Positions 25,805 through 34,872 of a stretch of 64,000 bases of DNA are shown in pieces (within the stretch, counting starts at the first letter, position 1; each line of letters opens with the position of its first letter). Below the pieces are notes generated by a model, which saw nothing but the letters and a program-made list of their open reading frames with translations, searched no databases and was not told the origin of the DNA. The stretch comes from Rhodospirillaceae bacterium (GTDB lineage: Bacteria > Pseudomonadota > Alphaproteobacteria > Rhodospirillales > Rhodospirillaceae), in the NCBI GenBank assembly GCA_947476695.1, contig CANJRD010000003.1, positions 62,001 to 126,000 of the forward strand, given 5' to 3'. A program made the translations under genes and the position numbers.

Positions 25805-26656
25805 TTAAATGCTGATGGGGTTTTGCTTGGCGAGCTGGTCGAACGCCTGCAGCGTCTTCAGTAGCGCCGGCATGTCCTTCAGGCGGATCATGTTCGGGCC
25901 GTCGGACGGCGCGTTGTCCGGATCGGGATGCGTCTCGATGAACACCGCCGCGATGCCCAGCGACACCGCCGCGCGCGCGATCACCGGCGCGAACTCGCGC
26001 TGGCCGCCGCTGCTGGAGCCCTGCCCGCCCGGCTGCTGCACGGCATGGGTGGCGTCCATCACCACCGGATAGCCCTGCTTCGCCATGATCGGCAGGCTGC
26101 GCATGTCCGTCACCAGCGTGTTGTAGCCGAACGACACACCGCGCTCCGTGACCAGGATGCGCTTGTTGCCGGTGCTCTCGACCTTGGCGACCACATTGGC
26201 CATATCCCACGGCGCGAGGAACTGGCCCTTCTTCACATTGATGGCCGCCTTGGTCTTGCCGGCGGCGACCAGCAGATCGGTCTGGCGGCACAGGAATGCC
26301 GGGATCTGCATGACATCGACAACTTGGGACACGGGCTCGCAATGTTCGATTTCGTGGATGTCGGTCAACGTGGCGAGACCCAGCTTCTCGCGGATCTCGA
26401 CAAACACCGGCAGCGACTCTTTCAAGCCCAAGCCGCGCTTGCCGCCGACGGAGGTGCGGTTCGCCTTGTCGAACGACGACTTGTAGACGAGCCCCATGCC
26501 GAGAGCGTGGGTCATCTCCTTCAGCGCGGAGGCGGTCTCAAGCGCGTGCTCGCGGCTTTCCATCTGACAGGGGCCGGCGATCAGCGTGAGCGGCAGGTCG
26601 TTGCCGACCGTCAGGCTGCCGATTTGGACGTGGTGCTGAATCTGAGCTTTGTTCAT
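25805..26656 (-). CDS. kdsA: 3-deoxy-8-phosphooctulonate synthase (KDO8P synthase)
   Basis: Condenses arabinose 5-phosphate with phosphoenolpyruvate to KDO 8-phosphate for the inner core of lipopolysaccharide. I chose the ATG at 26656 (MNKAQIQHHVQIG), giving 283 residues, the usual length. An in-frame ATG 14 codons upstream adds nothing conserved. Family motifs are IAGPCQMES, YKSSFDKANRTS, TDIHEIEHCEPV and DATHAVQQPGGQGSSSGGQREF. Eight of the lpx and envelope genes later in this window act on the same outer-membrane lipid. Confidence 0.96.
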   Translation of the reverse strand: MNKAQIQHHVQIGSLTVGNDLPLTLIAGPCQMESREHALETASALKEMTHALGMGLVYKSSFDKANRTSVGGKRGLGLKESLPVFVEIREKLGLATLTDIHEIEHCEPVSQVVDVMQIPAFLCRQTDLLVAAGKTKAAINVKKGQFLAPWDMANVVAKVESTGNKRILVTERGVSFGYNTLVTDMRSLPIMAKQGYPVVMDATHAVQQPGGQGSSSGGQREFAPVIARAAVSLGIAAVFIETHPDPDNAPSDGPNMIRLKDMPALLKTLQAFDQLAKQNPISI

Positions 26657-26816
26657 GGCGGCACTATAAGTCCGTCGCCGCCACCCCGCCACGGCCAAAG
26701 GCGAGCGAAATCGCCAGGCTTTCTAGCGTGGAGATTTATTAATCGGCCCCCGCCGCGCTGGCGGTTTCGCCTTCGATCCGGCAGATTTTACGGGCCGCTG
26801 TTGCTGGGAGTGACCG

Positions 26817-27854
26817 ATGCCGACCAATCGACGCAGTCTGATGAAAGCCGGCGGCCTGGCGCTTGCCGCCACCCTCGCCGCGCCCTCCGTCCAAGCGGGT
26901 GAGCCCGCGCGACACGCACGCGGCCTGGCGACCGGGCTCACCTTGCTGCAAGTCCAGCGCGACGGACGCGCCTGGCTCGCGGTGAAACTCGAAAAAGGCA
27001 TCGTGGTCGTCGCCGACGCCGCACGCCTCCTCGGCATGCAGGCGCCCGAGACGATGGACCAGCTGCTACAGGACGAAGACGGCCCGCGCCTGAATGCCGT
27101 GGTGAAAGCGGTATTGGCGTCATCGCGCGCATCGGCGCTTTATCTGAAAGCCGCGCCTGACTATGCGCCAGCGGTCTCGCGCCCCGGGAAGATCGTCTGT
27201 GTTGGCTTCAACTATCTTGAGCACCTCAATGAGACGGGCGCGACGCTGCCGAAAGTCCCGGTGCTGTTCTGCAAGTACAACAACACCATCAATCGCCACG
27301 GCGGCACGATCAAACTGCCGACCAAGGTCGCGACGAAGTTCGACTATGAGGTCGAGCTGGTGATCGCGATGGGCAAACGCGCGACAGATGTGAGCGAAGC
27401 GGATGCGTTGTCCTACGTCGCCGGTTACGCCACCGGCAACGACTTCACCGCGCGCGACCTCCAGTTCGAAACGGGCGGGCAGTTCACGACCGGCAAATCG
27501 CTCGACCAATTCGCGCCGCTCGGCCCCTATCTGGTGACGGCGGATCAGGTCGACCCGACCAACCTGACCATCGAATGCCGCGTCAACGGCGAGACGCGCC
27601 AGTCATCCAACACCAACAAGATGCTGTTCAATTGCCGCCAACTGATCAGCTACATCTCGCGCCACATCACGCTGGAGCCCGGCGACATCATCTTCACCGG
27701 CACACCGGAAGGCGTGATCTACGGCATGCCGAAAGAGAAACAGAAGTGGCTGGTGGCGGGAGACAAGTGTACGCCGTCTTGGCGGCCTGGCCTGTCCTGG
27801 GGGCTTCACCGCGTCAGTGCCCTAGGGATTTTTCCCATATATATTGTCCGATGA
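26817..27854 (+). CDS. Tat-exported fumarylacetoacetate hydrolase-family protein with aberrant C-terminus
   Basis: 345 residues of the FAH fold, which hydrolyses or decarboxylates beta-diketo acids with a divalent metal. It starts with a twin-arginine signal (RRSLMK then AGGLALAATLAAP, cleavage expected near APSVQA), which is unusual for this mostly cytosolic family. The metal ligands look intact (E178 and E180 in YEVEL, D209 in ATGNDF), as are SLDQFAPLGPYLV and TGTPEGVIYGM. After K317 (27767) the sequence departs from the family: the expected final beta strands of about 20 residues are replaced by an unrelated Trp/Arg/Gly-rich tail of 28 residues. This looks like a breakpoint or frameshift near 27768. 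Activity is uncertain. Confidence 0.75.
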   Translation: MPTNRRSLMKAGGLALAATLAAPSVQAGEPARHARGLATGLTLLQVQRDGRAWLAVKLEKGIVVVADAARLLGMQAPETMDQLLQDEDGPRLNAVVKAVLASSRASALYLKAAPDYAPAVSRPGKIVCVGFNYLEHLNETGATLPKVPVLFCKYNNTINRHGGTIKLPTKVATKFDYEVELVIAMGKRATDVSEADALSYVAGYATGNDFTARDLQFETGGQFTTGKSLDQFAPLGPYLVTADQVDPTNLTIECRVNGETRQSSNTNKMLFNCRQLISYISRHITLEPGDIIFTGTPEGVIYGMPKEKQKWLVAGDKCTPSWRPGLSWGLHRVSALGIFPIYIVR

Positions 27855-27874
27855 ACTTGCAAAGGGAGGGATCG

Positions 27875-28519
27875 GTGAGCCTTGTCCTCTATTACGGCCC
27901 GCAAAACTGTTCGCTGGTGCCGTTCGTGGCGTTGACGGAAGCCGGGGCCGATTTCGAGGTGCGCCTGGTGAACCTTGAAAAAAAGCAGCAGATGACGCCC
28001 GAATTTCTGCGACTCAACCCCAAGCACCGCGTGCCGGTGCTTCTCGTCGACGAAGAGGTGGTAACGGAAAACGTGGCCATTCAGCTGTGGATAGCCGAAC
28101 AGTTCCCATCCGCGAGACTGCTGCCGGAGAGGACGTTTGACAAAATGCGGGCTGTCGCAATCCTCGCATGGTGCGCCTCAGGTATTCATCCCTTGCTTCG
28201 CCGCACGCGCATACCGCACACCATTTGTGACGTCCCGGGCACTGAGGACTCGACCCGTCGACTGGCGCAGAATGAACTTTTCGAGGTGTTCGGCATCGCG
28301 AATGAGATGCTTGCCGGGCGAGAGTACTTTTTCGATCACTTCACGACGTCGGATACGCACTTTTTCTGGTGTTTCCGCCGCGCTGCCTCCTTCGAGATCG
28401 ACGTCAGTCGTTTCGGACATTGCATGGCGCACTTTGAGCGAATGCAGCAGCGCGCGAGCGTGCAAAAAGTGCTCGCCTTCGAAAAGGAGGCGGATGCTCA
28501 ACTGGCGAGACCGGCGTAG
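27875..28519 (+). CDS. Glutathione S-transferase family protein
   Basis: 214-residue GST with thioredoxin-like N-terminal domain (about 1-78: LVLYYGPQNCSLVPFVALTEAG, NPKHRVPVLLVDEEVVTENVAI) and a helical C-terminal domain. NCSLVPF holds the Cys-Ser pair where beta- and related classes have their catalytic or glutathione-contacting residue, and VPVLLVD carries the cis-proline. I place the start at the GTG at 27875 because an AGGGAGGG ends four bases before it. An ATG at 27851 would include that site. The coding sequence is visibly less GC-rich than its neighbours and begins 20 bases after the disrupted FAH gene end, so both may stem from one rearrangement. Confidence 0.8.
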   Translation: MSLVLYYGPQNCSLVPFVALTEAGADFEVRLVNLEKKQQMTPEFLRLNPKHRVPVLLVDEEVVTENVAIQLWIAEQFPSARLLPERTFDKMRAVAILAWCASGIHPLLRRTRIPHTICDVPGTEDSTRRLAQNELFEVFGIANEMLAGREYFFDHFTTSDTHFFWCFRRAASFEIDVSRFGHCMAHFERMQQRASVQKVLAFEKEADAQLARPA

Positions 28520-28722
28520 CGTACGATTGCGGCTAGCGACGTTTCGCATTGTTCGGCTCTTGCCGAACTCTGAGAATCCAATGGCGCCCAATTCCTCACC
28601 TAAGACACGCCACATCCAATACTATCGAATTTCCAGGTTTTTGATTGCTCACCCCCTGTGATAGTGAACTCCAGGAATGGACGGGGCGGCCGGCGTCGCA
28701 CCGTATGAACTGAGGTAAAACC

Positions 28723-29259
28723 TTGCGTATCGATCTGATCCCGGTCGGAAACGACCCTCCCAATAGCATCAACGTCATTATTGAAGTGCCGGTCGGCGGT
28801 GAGCCGGTGAAATACGAATTCGACAAGGCCTCGGGCGCTTTGTTCGTGGACCGTATTCTGCACACACCGATGCGCTATCCGGCCAATTACGGCTTCGTGC
28901 CGCATACACTGTCGCCGGACGGCGATCCGTTGGACGCCCTCGTCATCGCGCGCTCGCCGTTCGTGCCCGGTTGCGTCGTCCGCGCCCGTCCCATCGGGGT
29001 CCTGAAGCTCGAGGACGAAGCCGGCGGCGACGAGAAGCTGATATGCGTGCCTATGGACACCACCTTCCCCTACTACACGGATGTTCTGCAACGTCAGGAC
29101 CTGCCTTCAATCGTCCTCCAGCAGATCGAGCACTTCTTCAAACACTATAAGGATCTCGAATCCGAGAAGTGGGTGCGGATCGGCCAATGGGGCGATGCGG
29201 AGGAAGCGCGGCGGATCGTGATGGAAGCGATCGAAGCGGCGAAGAAGGCGAAAGCCTAG
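28723..29259 (+). CDS. ppa: Inorganic pyrophosphatase
   Basis: Hydrolyses pyrophosphate to drive biosynthetic reactions. 178 residues, family I. It begins MRIDLIPVGNDPPNSINVIIE and has the substrate and metal-binding GALFVDRILHTPMRYPANYGFVP and the signature DGDPLDALV. The start codon is TTG at 28723, supported by GAGG about seven bases upstream (28712-28715) and by the absence of any conserved residue further upstream. The 203 bases before it hold no gene I can support. Confidence 0.96.
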   Translation: MRIDLIPVGNDPPNSINVIIEVPVGGEPVKYEFDKASGALFVDRILHTPMRYPANYGFVPHTLSPDGDPLDALVIARSPFVPGCVVRARPIGVLKLEDEAGGDEKLICVPMDTTFPYYTDVLQRQDLPSIVLQQIEHFFKHYKDLESEKWVRIGQWGDAEEARRIVMEAIEAAKKAKA

Positions 29260-29320
29260 CGGCAACGCAGCCTATATCGCTGTGGCACGCCGATCCCGGC
29301 GTGACGAGGCCTGATGTGGA

Positions 29321-29620
29321 ATGAACATGAACGGCGACAACGACGACTACGTCTATGACGAGGCCACCGGAGAGTGGCGTCCCGCTTCGGAAATCGCGAC
29401 TGAGAAAATCGAAGTCCGCGATGCCTCCGGAAACGTGCTCGCGGACGGAGACTCCGTCGTTCTGATCAAGGACTTGAAGGTGAAGGGCGCCGGCCAGACG
29501 CTCAAACAGGGAACGGTCATCAAGTCGATCCGTCTTACGGATGATCCCGAAGAGATCGACTGCCGCCACGATGCGATTAAAGGCTTAGTCCTGCGCACGG
29601 AGTTCGTCCGCAAGCGCTGA
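29321..29620 (+). CDS. PhnA/YjdM-like protein lacking the zinc ribbon
   Basis: 99 residues matching the SH3-like C-terminal domain of PhnA/YjdM: VRDASGNVLADGDSVVLIKDLKVKG, LKQGTVIKSIRL and the ending H-x-I-K-G-hydrophobic-x-L-R-T-E-F-V-R-K. The full-length family starts with a four-cysteine zinc ribbon. Here the first 30 residues are acidic and hold no cysteine, only the YDEATGEW remnant of the usual Y-ED...HEW. Despite its historical name the family has no proven role in phosphonate use. It follows ppa by about 60 bases on the same strand and converges with pyrG. Confidence 0.8.
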   Translation: MNMNGDNDDYVYDEATGEWRPASEIATEKIEVRDASGNVLADGDSVVLIKDLKVKGAGQTLKQGTVIKSIRLTDDPEEIDCRHDAIKGLVLRTEFVRKR

Positions 29621-29632
29621 TCACACGCGCGC

Positions 29633-31321
<1,689 letters not shown>

Positions 31322-31388
31322 TCATCCACAGCACACGCACGCGGTGCCCTGCGCGGCTTCGCGCAAATCACGTCGCGCTTGTGGATAA
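31322..31388. promoter_or_regulatory. Pair of DnaA-box-like sequences between secG and pyrG
   Basis: A perfect DnaA box (TTATCCACA read on the minus strand, 31380-31388) and a one-mismatch copy TCATCCACA on the plus strand (31322-31330) face each other across about 50 bases. In between is a small hairpin GCGCG-GCTT-CGCGC (31351-31364). These could make pyrG responsive to DnaA, but binding is inferred only from consensus. Confidence 0.4.
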
Positions 31389-31392
31389 GTGG

Positions 31393-31791
31393 CTAGTTCT
31401 TCGGAACTTCAGGTACCGACGGGGTCGCACTCGGTGTCGCAGTCGGCGCCGTGGGCGCGGCCGGCACACTCGGTGTTGCCGGCTCGTTGACCTGAGGGAC
31501 CTGTGGCCCGCCACTCGGCGCGGGCTCCGCCATGATCGAGGTCGCCTGCTGGCCGGCGTTCGGCTTGGACAGAAGCGCCAGCGCCAGGCTGGTCACGAAG
31601 AAGCAAAGGCCGAGAATAGCCGTCGCCCGGCCAACCGGGTTCGGACGCGCACGCGGGCGCATCATGCTTTCCACAGACGCCGAAGCGTTGAAGCCCGCAC
31701 CGGCGGCGCCGCCTTCGGTCTTCTGCAAAAGGATGAACACGATCATCACGATCGCGATCAGGAGATGAAGGCCGACGACGATGCCCAGCAT
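31393..31791 (-). CDS. secG: Preprotein translocase subunit SecG
   Basis: Small accessory subunit of the SecYEG channel in the inner membrane. 132 residues with two membrane segments (about 3-20 and 55-74) joined by the signature loop LLQKTEGGAAGAGF. A long Pro/Ala/Thr-rich tail of about 50 residues follows, as often seen in alphaproteobacterial SecG. tpiA lies upstream on the same strand; tpiA-secG-pyrG is a familiar alphaproteobacterial order. Confidence 0.93.
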   Translation of the reverse strand: MLGIVVGLHLLIAIVMIVFILLQKTEGGAAGAGFNASASVESMMRPRARPNPVGRATAILGLCFFVTSLALALLSKPNAGQQATSIMAEPAPSGGPQVPQVNEPATPSVPAAPTAPTATPSATPSVPEVPKN

Positions 31792-31899
31792 GGCTAAAAT
31801 CCGGAATCAGAAAATGCGCCCCGGGGCGCAATGTGGGGCGACTTTTAGTCGGTCGCCAGAGGGGTTACCAGCGTCTTTTCAGGAACCTGGGGCCCGACT

Positions 31900-31917
31900 T
31901 TCCCCCCTCCGGGGGAA
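31900..31917. terminator. GC-rich hairpin after tpiA
   Basis: Perfect 7-base stem TTCCCCC/GGGGGAA with a CTCC loop, 45 bases downstream of the tpiA stop. No U-run follows on either strand, so it may only attenuate or protect the message. Confidence 0.35.
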
Positions 31918-31961
31918 TTCGCCTGGCTTCGCCAACCCTTCGGTCCTGGGTTTCGAGGACC

Positions 31962-32744
31962 TCAAGGGGCTCCGCCGGGGCTCATTGGGCAGGCTTCGAT
32001 AATCCGCCAGAAATCGACCGGATCGAGGCTCGCGCCGCCCACCAGGGCGCCGTTCACGCCCTTCGCCGCCAGAACCTCGGCGGCATTACTGCCCTTCACG
32101 GAGCCGCCGTAGAGAATGCGTAAGCCGTCCGCCGCCCCATGGCGCTGGGCGAACAGGGCACGGATCTGGGTATGCACCGCGGCGATCTCGGGCACGGTCG
32201 GGGTCCGTCCGGTGCCGATGGCCCAAACCGGCTCATAAGCGATCACCGTATTGGCCGCGGTCGCGGCGGCCGGCAGCGAGCCCGCCACCTGGCGCGCGAT
32301 CACAGCCTCGGTCTCGCCCCGGTCCCGCTCGGCTTCGGTTTCCCCGACGCAAACGATCGGGATCAGGCCGGCGGCATGGGCCGCCGCGGCCTTGGATTGC
32401 ACAGTCGCATCGGTTTCCCCGTGATCGGCGCGCCGTTCGGAATGCCCAACGATCACATAACGGCAGCCCATGTCCTTGAGCAGCCAGGCGCTGGTGTCGC
32501 CGGTATGGGCGCCCTTCTCCTTCGGGTGGCAGTCCTGGGCGCCCAGGGCGACCGTCTGGCCGCCCTTCGCCTGTTGCTCGATCACCTGGCCAACGGCATG
32601 AACGAGAGCCGCCGGGGGGCACAGGGCCACCTCCGGGATGGCGCGCGTAGCGCCCGCGACCTTCGCCGCGATCGTCTCCGCGAGGGTCCGCGCGGAGGCC
32701 AGGAGGCCATTCATCTTCCAGTTACCGGCAATCAAAGGGGTCAT
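31962..32744 (-). CDS. tpiA: Triosephosphate isomerase
   Basis: Interconverts dihydroxyacetone phosphate and glyceraldehyde 3-phosphate. 260 residues. It begins MTPLIAGNWKMNG with the catalytic Lys in NWKMN, electrophilic His in IVGHSERR, catalytic Glu in AYEPVWAIGTG, and the phosphate-binding YGGSVKGSNA and GALVGGASLD. The last eight residues after the family end are extra. It is divergent from ppiD at 32933. Confidence 0.97.
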   Translation of the reverse strand: MTPLIAGNWKMNGLLASARTLAETIAAKVAGATRAIPEVALCPPAALVHAVGQVIEQQAKGGQTVALGAQDCHPKEKGAHTGDTSAWLLKDMGCRYVIVGHSERRADHGETDATVQSKAAAAHAAGLIPIVCVGETEAERDRGETEAVIARQVAGSLPAAATAANTVIAYEPVWAIGTGRTPTVPEIAAVHTQIRALFAQRHGAADGLRILYGGSVKGSNAAEVLAAKGVNGALVGGASLDPVDFWRIIEACPMSPGGAP

Positions 32745-32932
32745 GTCAGCTCGTCAGTGAGGTCAAAACGGGGGAAACGGCGCGCAGATTACTCACTTTG
32801 AGCGCGAAAGGTGTCCTAAAAAGCCACGTCACATTCGGCCCTGCCCCGCTTGCCGGGGGGTAGGGCCACCCCTATGATGCGCCGCCCTTTTTTCCGCGCG
32901 CCGACACGGCCGCGCAACCGAACGGTCTACCG

Positions 32933-34840
32933 ATGATCCAATGGCTCCAAGACAACCTGAAAAATAGCATCCTGATCAAAGGCTTCCTCGGCCTGCTGAT
33001 GATCAGCTTCGGTATTTGGGGCGTGGGCGACTTTCTGACCTCGACGATCGACCCGAAGCTGGTCGCCACGGTCGGCAAAACCGACATCGGTCTGGACGAA
33101 GTGAACGCGCGCTACACCAGCGAGCTGGCCCGGTATCGGCAGACCTTCGGCAACAACCTGGATTCAGAGGACATCAAGCGTTCGATCCTGAATTCGATGG
33201 TTCAGGACATGACGCGCAGCGCCACCATTGATAATGCCGCCGAGGACATGGGCCTGGTGATCCGGCGCGAACGTCTGCGCGCCGAAATCGCGCAAGACCC
33301 CGCCTTCAAGGATGAGACCGGCCAGTTCGACCAGATGCTCTATGCCCGGGTCCTGAACGAAAACCGTCTGACCGAAAACGGCTTCCTGCGCATCTATCGC
33401 CAGATGCTGCATCAGCGCGCCGTGCTCTATCCGCTCGCCAACAACGCGGCCGCGCCGCAGAGCCTGGTCGATCCCCTGCTCGCCTATCGCGGCGAGACCC
33501 GCATCGTCGATACGCTGCTCGTCAGCACCAGCGCGGTGCCCGCGCCGCCCGCGCCGAGCGAAGACGAACTCAAGAAGACCTTCCAGGCCAACATCTCCGA
33601 GTTCACCCTGCCGGAATACCGCAAGATCTCGGCGGTCGTCCTGCGCAGCGACGAACTGGTCGCCCCGGACAGCCTGAGCGACGAACAGCTGAAAGCTTAC
33701 TACGACGAGAACATCGAGCGTTATCGCACCCACGAAACGCGCCACGTCGCCCAGATCGTGTTCGACACCAAGGATCAGGCCGCCGCCGCGCGCGCCATGG
33801 CCGTCGCCGGCGATCATCTCGAGGACGTCGCGAAGAAAGCCAAGAGCTCCGGGGTCGTCGACATGGGCGAACTGCCCAAGACCTCGCCGCTGCTCAAGAC
33901 CGTTGGCGCGGCTTACGACCTGCCGGTCGGCGAGATCAGTCAGCCGATCGAGAGCGATCTCGGCTGGCACCTGTTCGAGATCAAGGACGTGAAGCCCGAA
34001 GTCGTGCGCGACTTCGCCGCCGTCCGCGAAGAGATCCGCAAGACGATGGCCGAAGACAAAGGCACCGACGCGCTCTACGACGCTTCGCAGAAGCTCGAGG
34101 ACGAGATCACCAGCGGCGCGCCGATGAACGAAGCCGCCGAGCGCACGGGCGGCAAGCTGATCACGATCGACGCCGTCGACCACGAAGGCAAGGACCCCCG
34201 CGGGCTAGAGGCCAAAGGACTCTTCGACAACGAGAAGTTCCTGAAGGCCGCGTTCTCCCTGCCCGCCGGCAGCGAAGGCAAGCTCACGGAAATCCCCAAG
34301 GGCTATTACATCCTGCGCGTCGAAGCGATCACGCCGCCGACGCCCAAGAAGCTCGAAGATGTGCGCAAGGACGTGGTTGCGATCTACGACAAGGAAAAGC
34401 GCCTGAGCACCGCGCGCGAACAAGCCGACAAGATCGTCGCCGAAGCCAAGGGCGCGACCACGCTCGCGCCCCTCGCGACGAAGTACAATGCCTCGCTGGA
34501 GCAGGTGGGCCCGGTGAACCGCTTCGGCGAAGCGCCGTCGAAGGACATCATCGTCAACACCAAGCGCACCGGCCCTGAGCTGCGGGAAAAGATCTTCGCC
34601 GCCAAAGTTGGCGACGTCGTCAGCGCGCCGGTGAACGACGGTGTGGTGGTGGCCCGCCTGCGCGAGATCGTGCCGCCGTCAGCGACCGACCTCGCCAAGC
34701 AGGGTCCCGAACTGATCAGCAACGTTCGGCAGGGCATCGCCAACAGTCTCGCCGCCGCGGTCACGCAGGCTTACACCGAACGGTATCCGGTGAAGCTGAA
34801 CCAGACCGCGCTCGACTCACTCATCACCACCGCGCAGTAA
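32933..34840 (+). CDS. ppiD: SurA/PpiD-type peptidyl-prolyl isomerase chaperone
   Basis: Membrane-anchored periplasmic folding factor that meets proteins leaving the Sec channel. 635 residues: a short cytoplasmic start, one membrane segment (about 15-35, IKGFLGLLMISFGIWGVGDFL), the SurA-N-like helical chaperone domain (about 40-200), a parvulin PPIase-like domain (about 260-355, HVAQIVFDTKDQAAA, GVVDMGELP, SDLGWHLFEIKDV), and a long C-terminal part closing the chaperone lobe. It lies 32 bases upstream of trpE, an arrangement common in alphaproteobacteria, so the two may share a transcript. Confidence 0.9.
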   Translation: MIQWLQDNLKNSILIKGFLGLLMISFGIWGVGDFLTSTIDPKLVATVGKTDIGLDEVNARYTSELARYRQTFGNNLDSEDIKRSILNSMVQDMTRSATIDNAAEDMGLVIRRERLRAEIAQDPAFKDETGQFDQMLYARVLNENRLTENGFLRIYRQMLHQRAVLYPLANNAAAPQSLVDPLLAYRGETRIVDTLLVSTSAVPAPPAPSEDELKKTFQANISEFTLPEYRKISAVVLRSDELVAPDSLSDEQLKAYYDENIERYRTHETRHVAQIVFDTKDQAAAARAMAVAGDHLEDVAKKAKSSGVVDMGELPKTSPLLKTVGAAYDLPVGEISQPIESDLGWHLFEIKDVKPEVVRDFAAVREEIRKTMAEDKGTDALYDASQKLEDEITSGAPMNEAAERTGGKLITIDAVDHEGKDPRGLEAKGLFDNEKFLKAAFSLPAGSEGKLTEIPKGYYILRVEAITPPTPKKLEDVRKDVVAIYDKEKRLSTAREQADKIVAEAKGATTLAPLATKYNASLEQVGPVNRFGEAPSKDIIVNTKRTGPELREKIFAAKVGDVVSAPVNDGVVVARLREIVPPSATDLAKQGPELISNVRQGIANSLAAAVTQAYTERYPVKLNQTALDSLITTAQ

Positions 34841-34872
34841 CGCGACAGAGCGTCTCAGGGGTTTTTTCTCGG

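Noticed and set aside
31322-31388. Replication origin
   Set aside because: Only one perfect and one imperfect DnaA box, no AT-rich unwinding element, no dnaA, hemE or parAB nearby.
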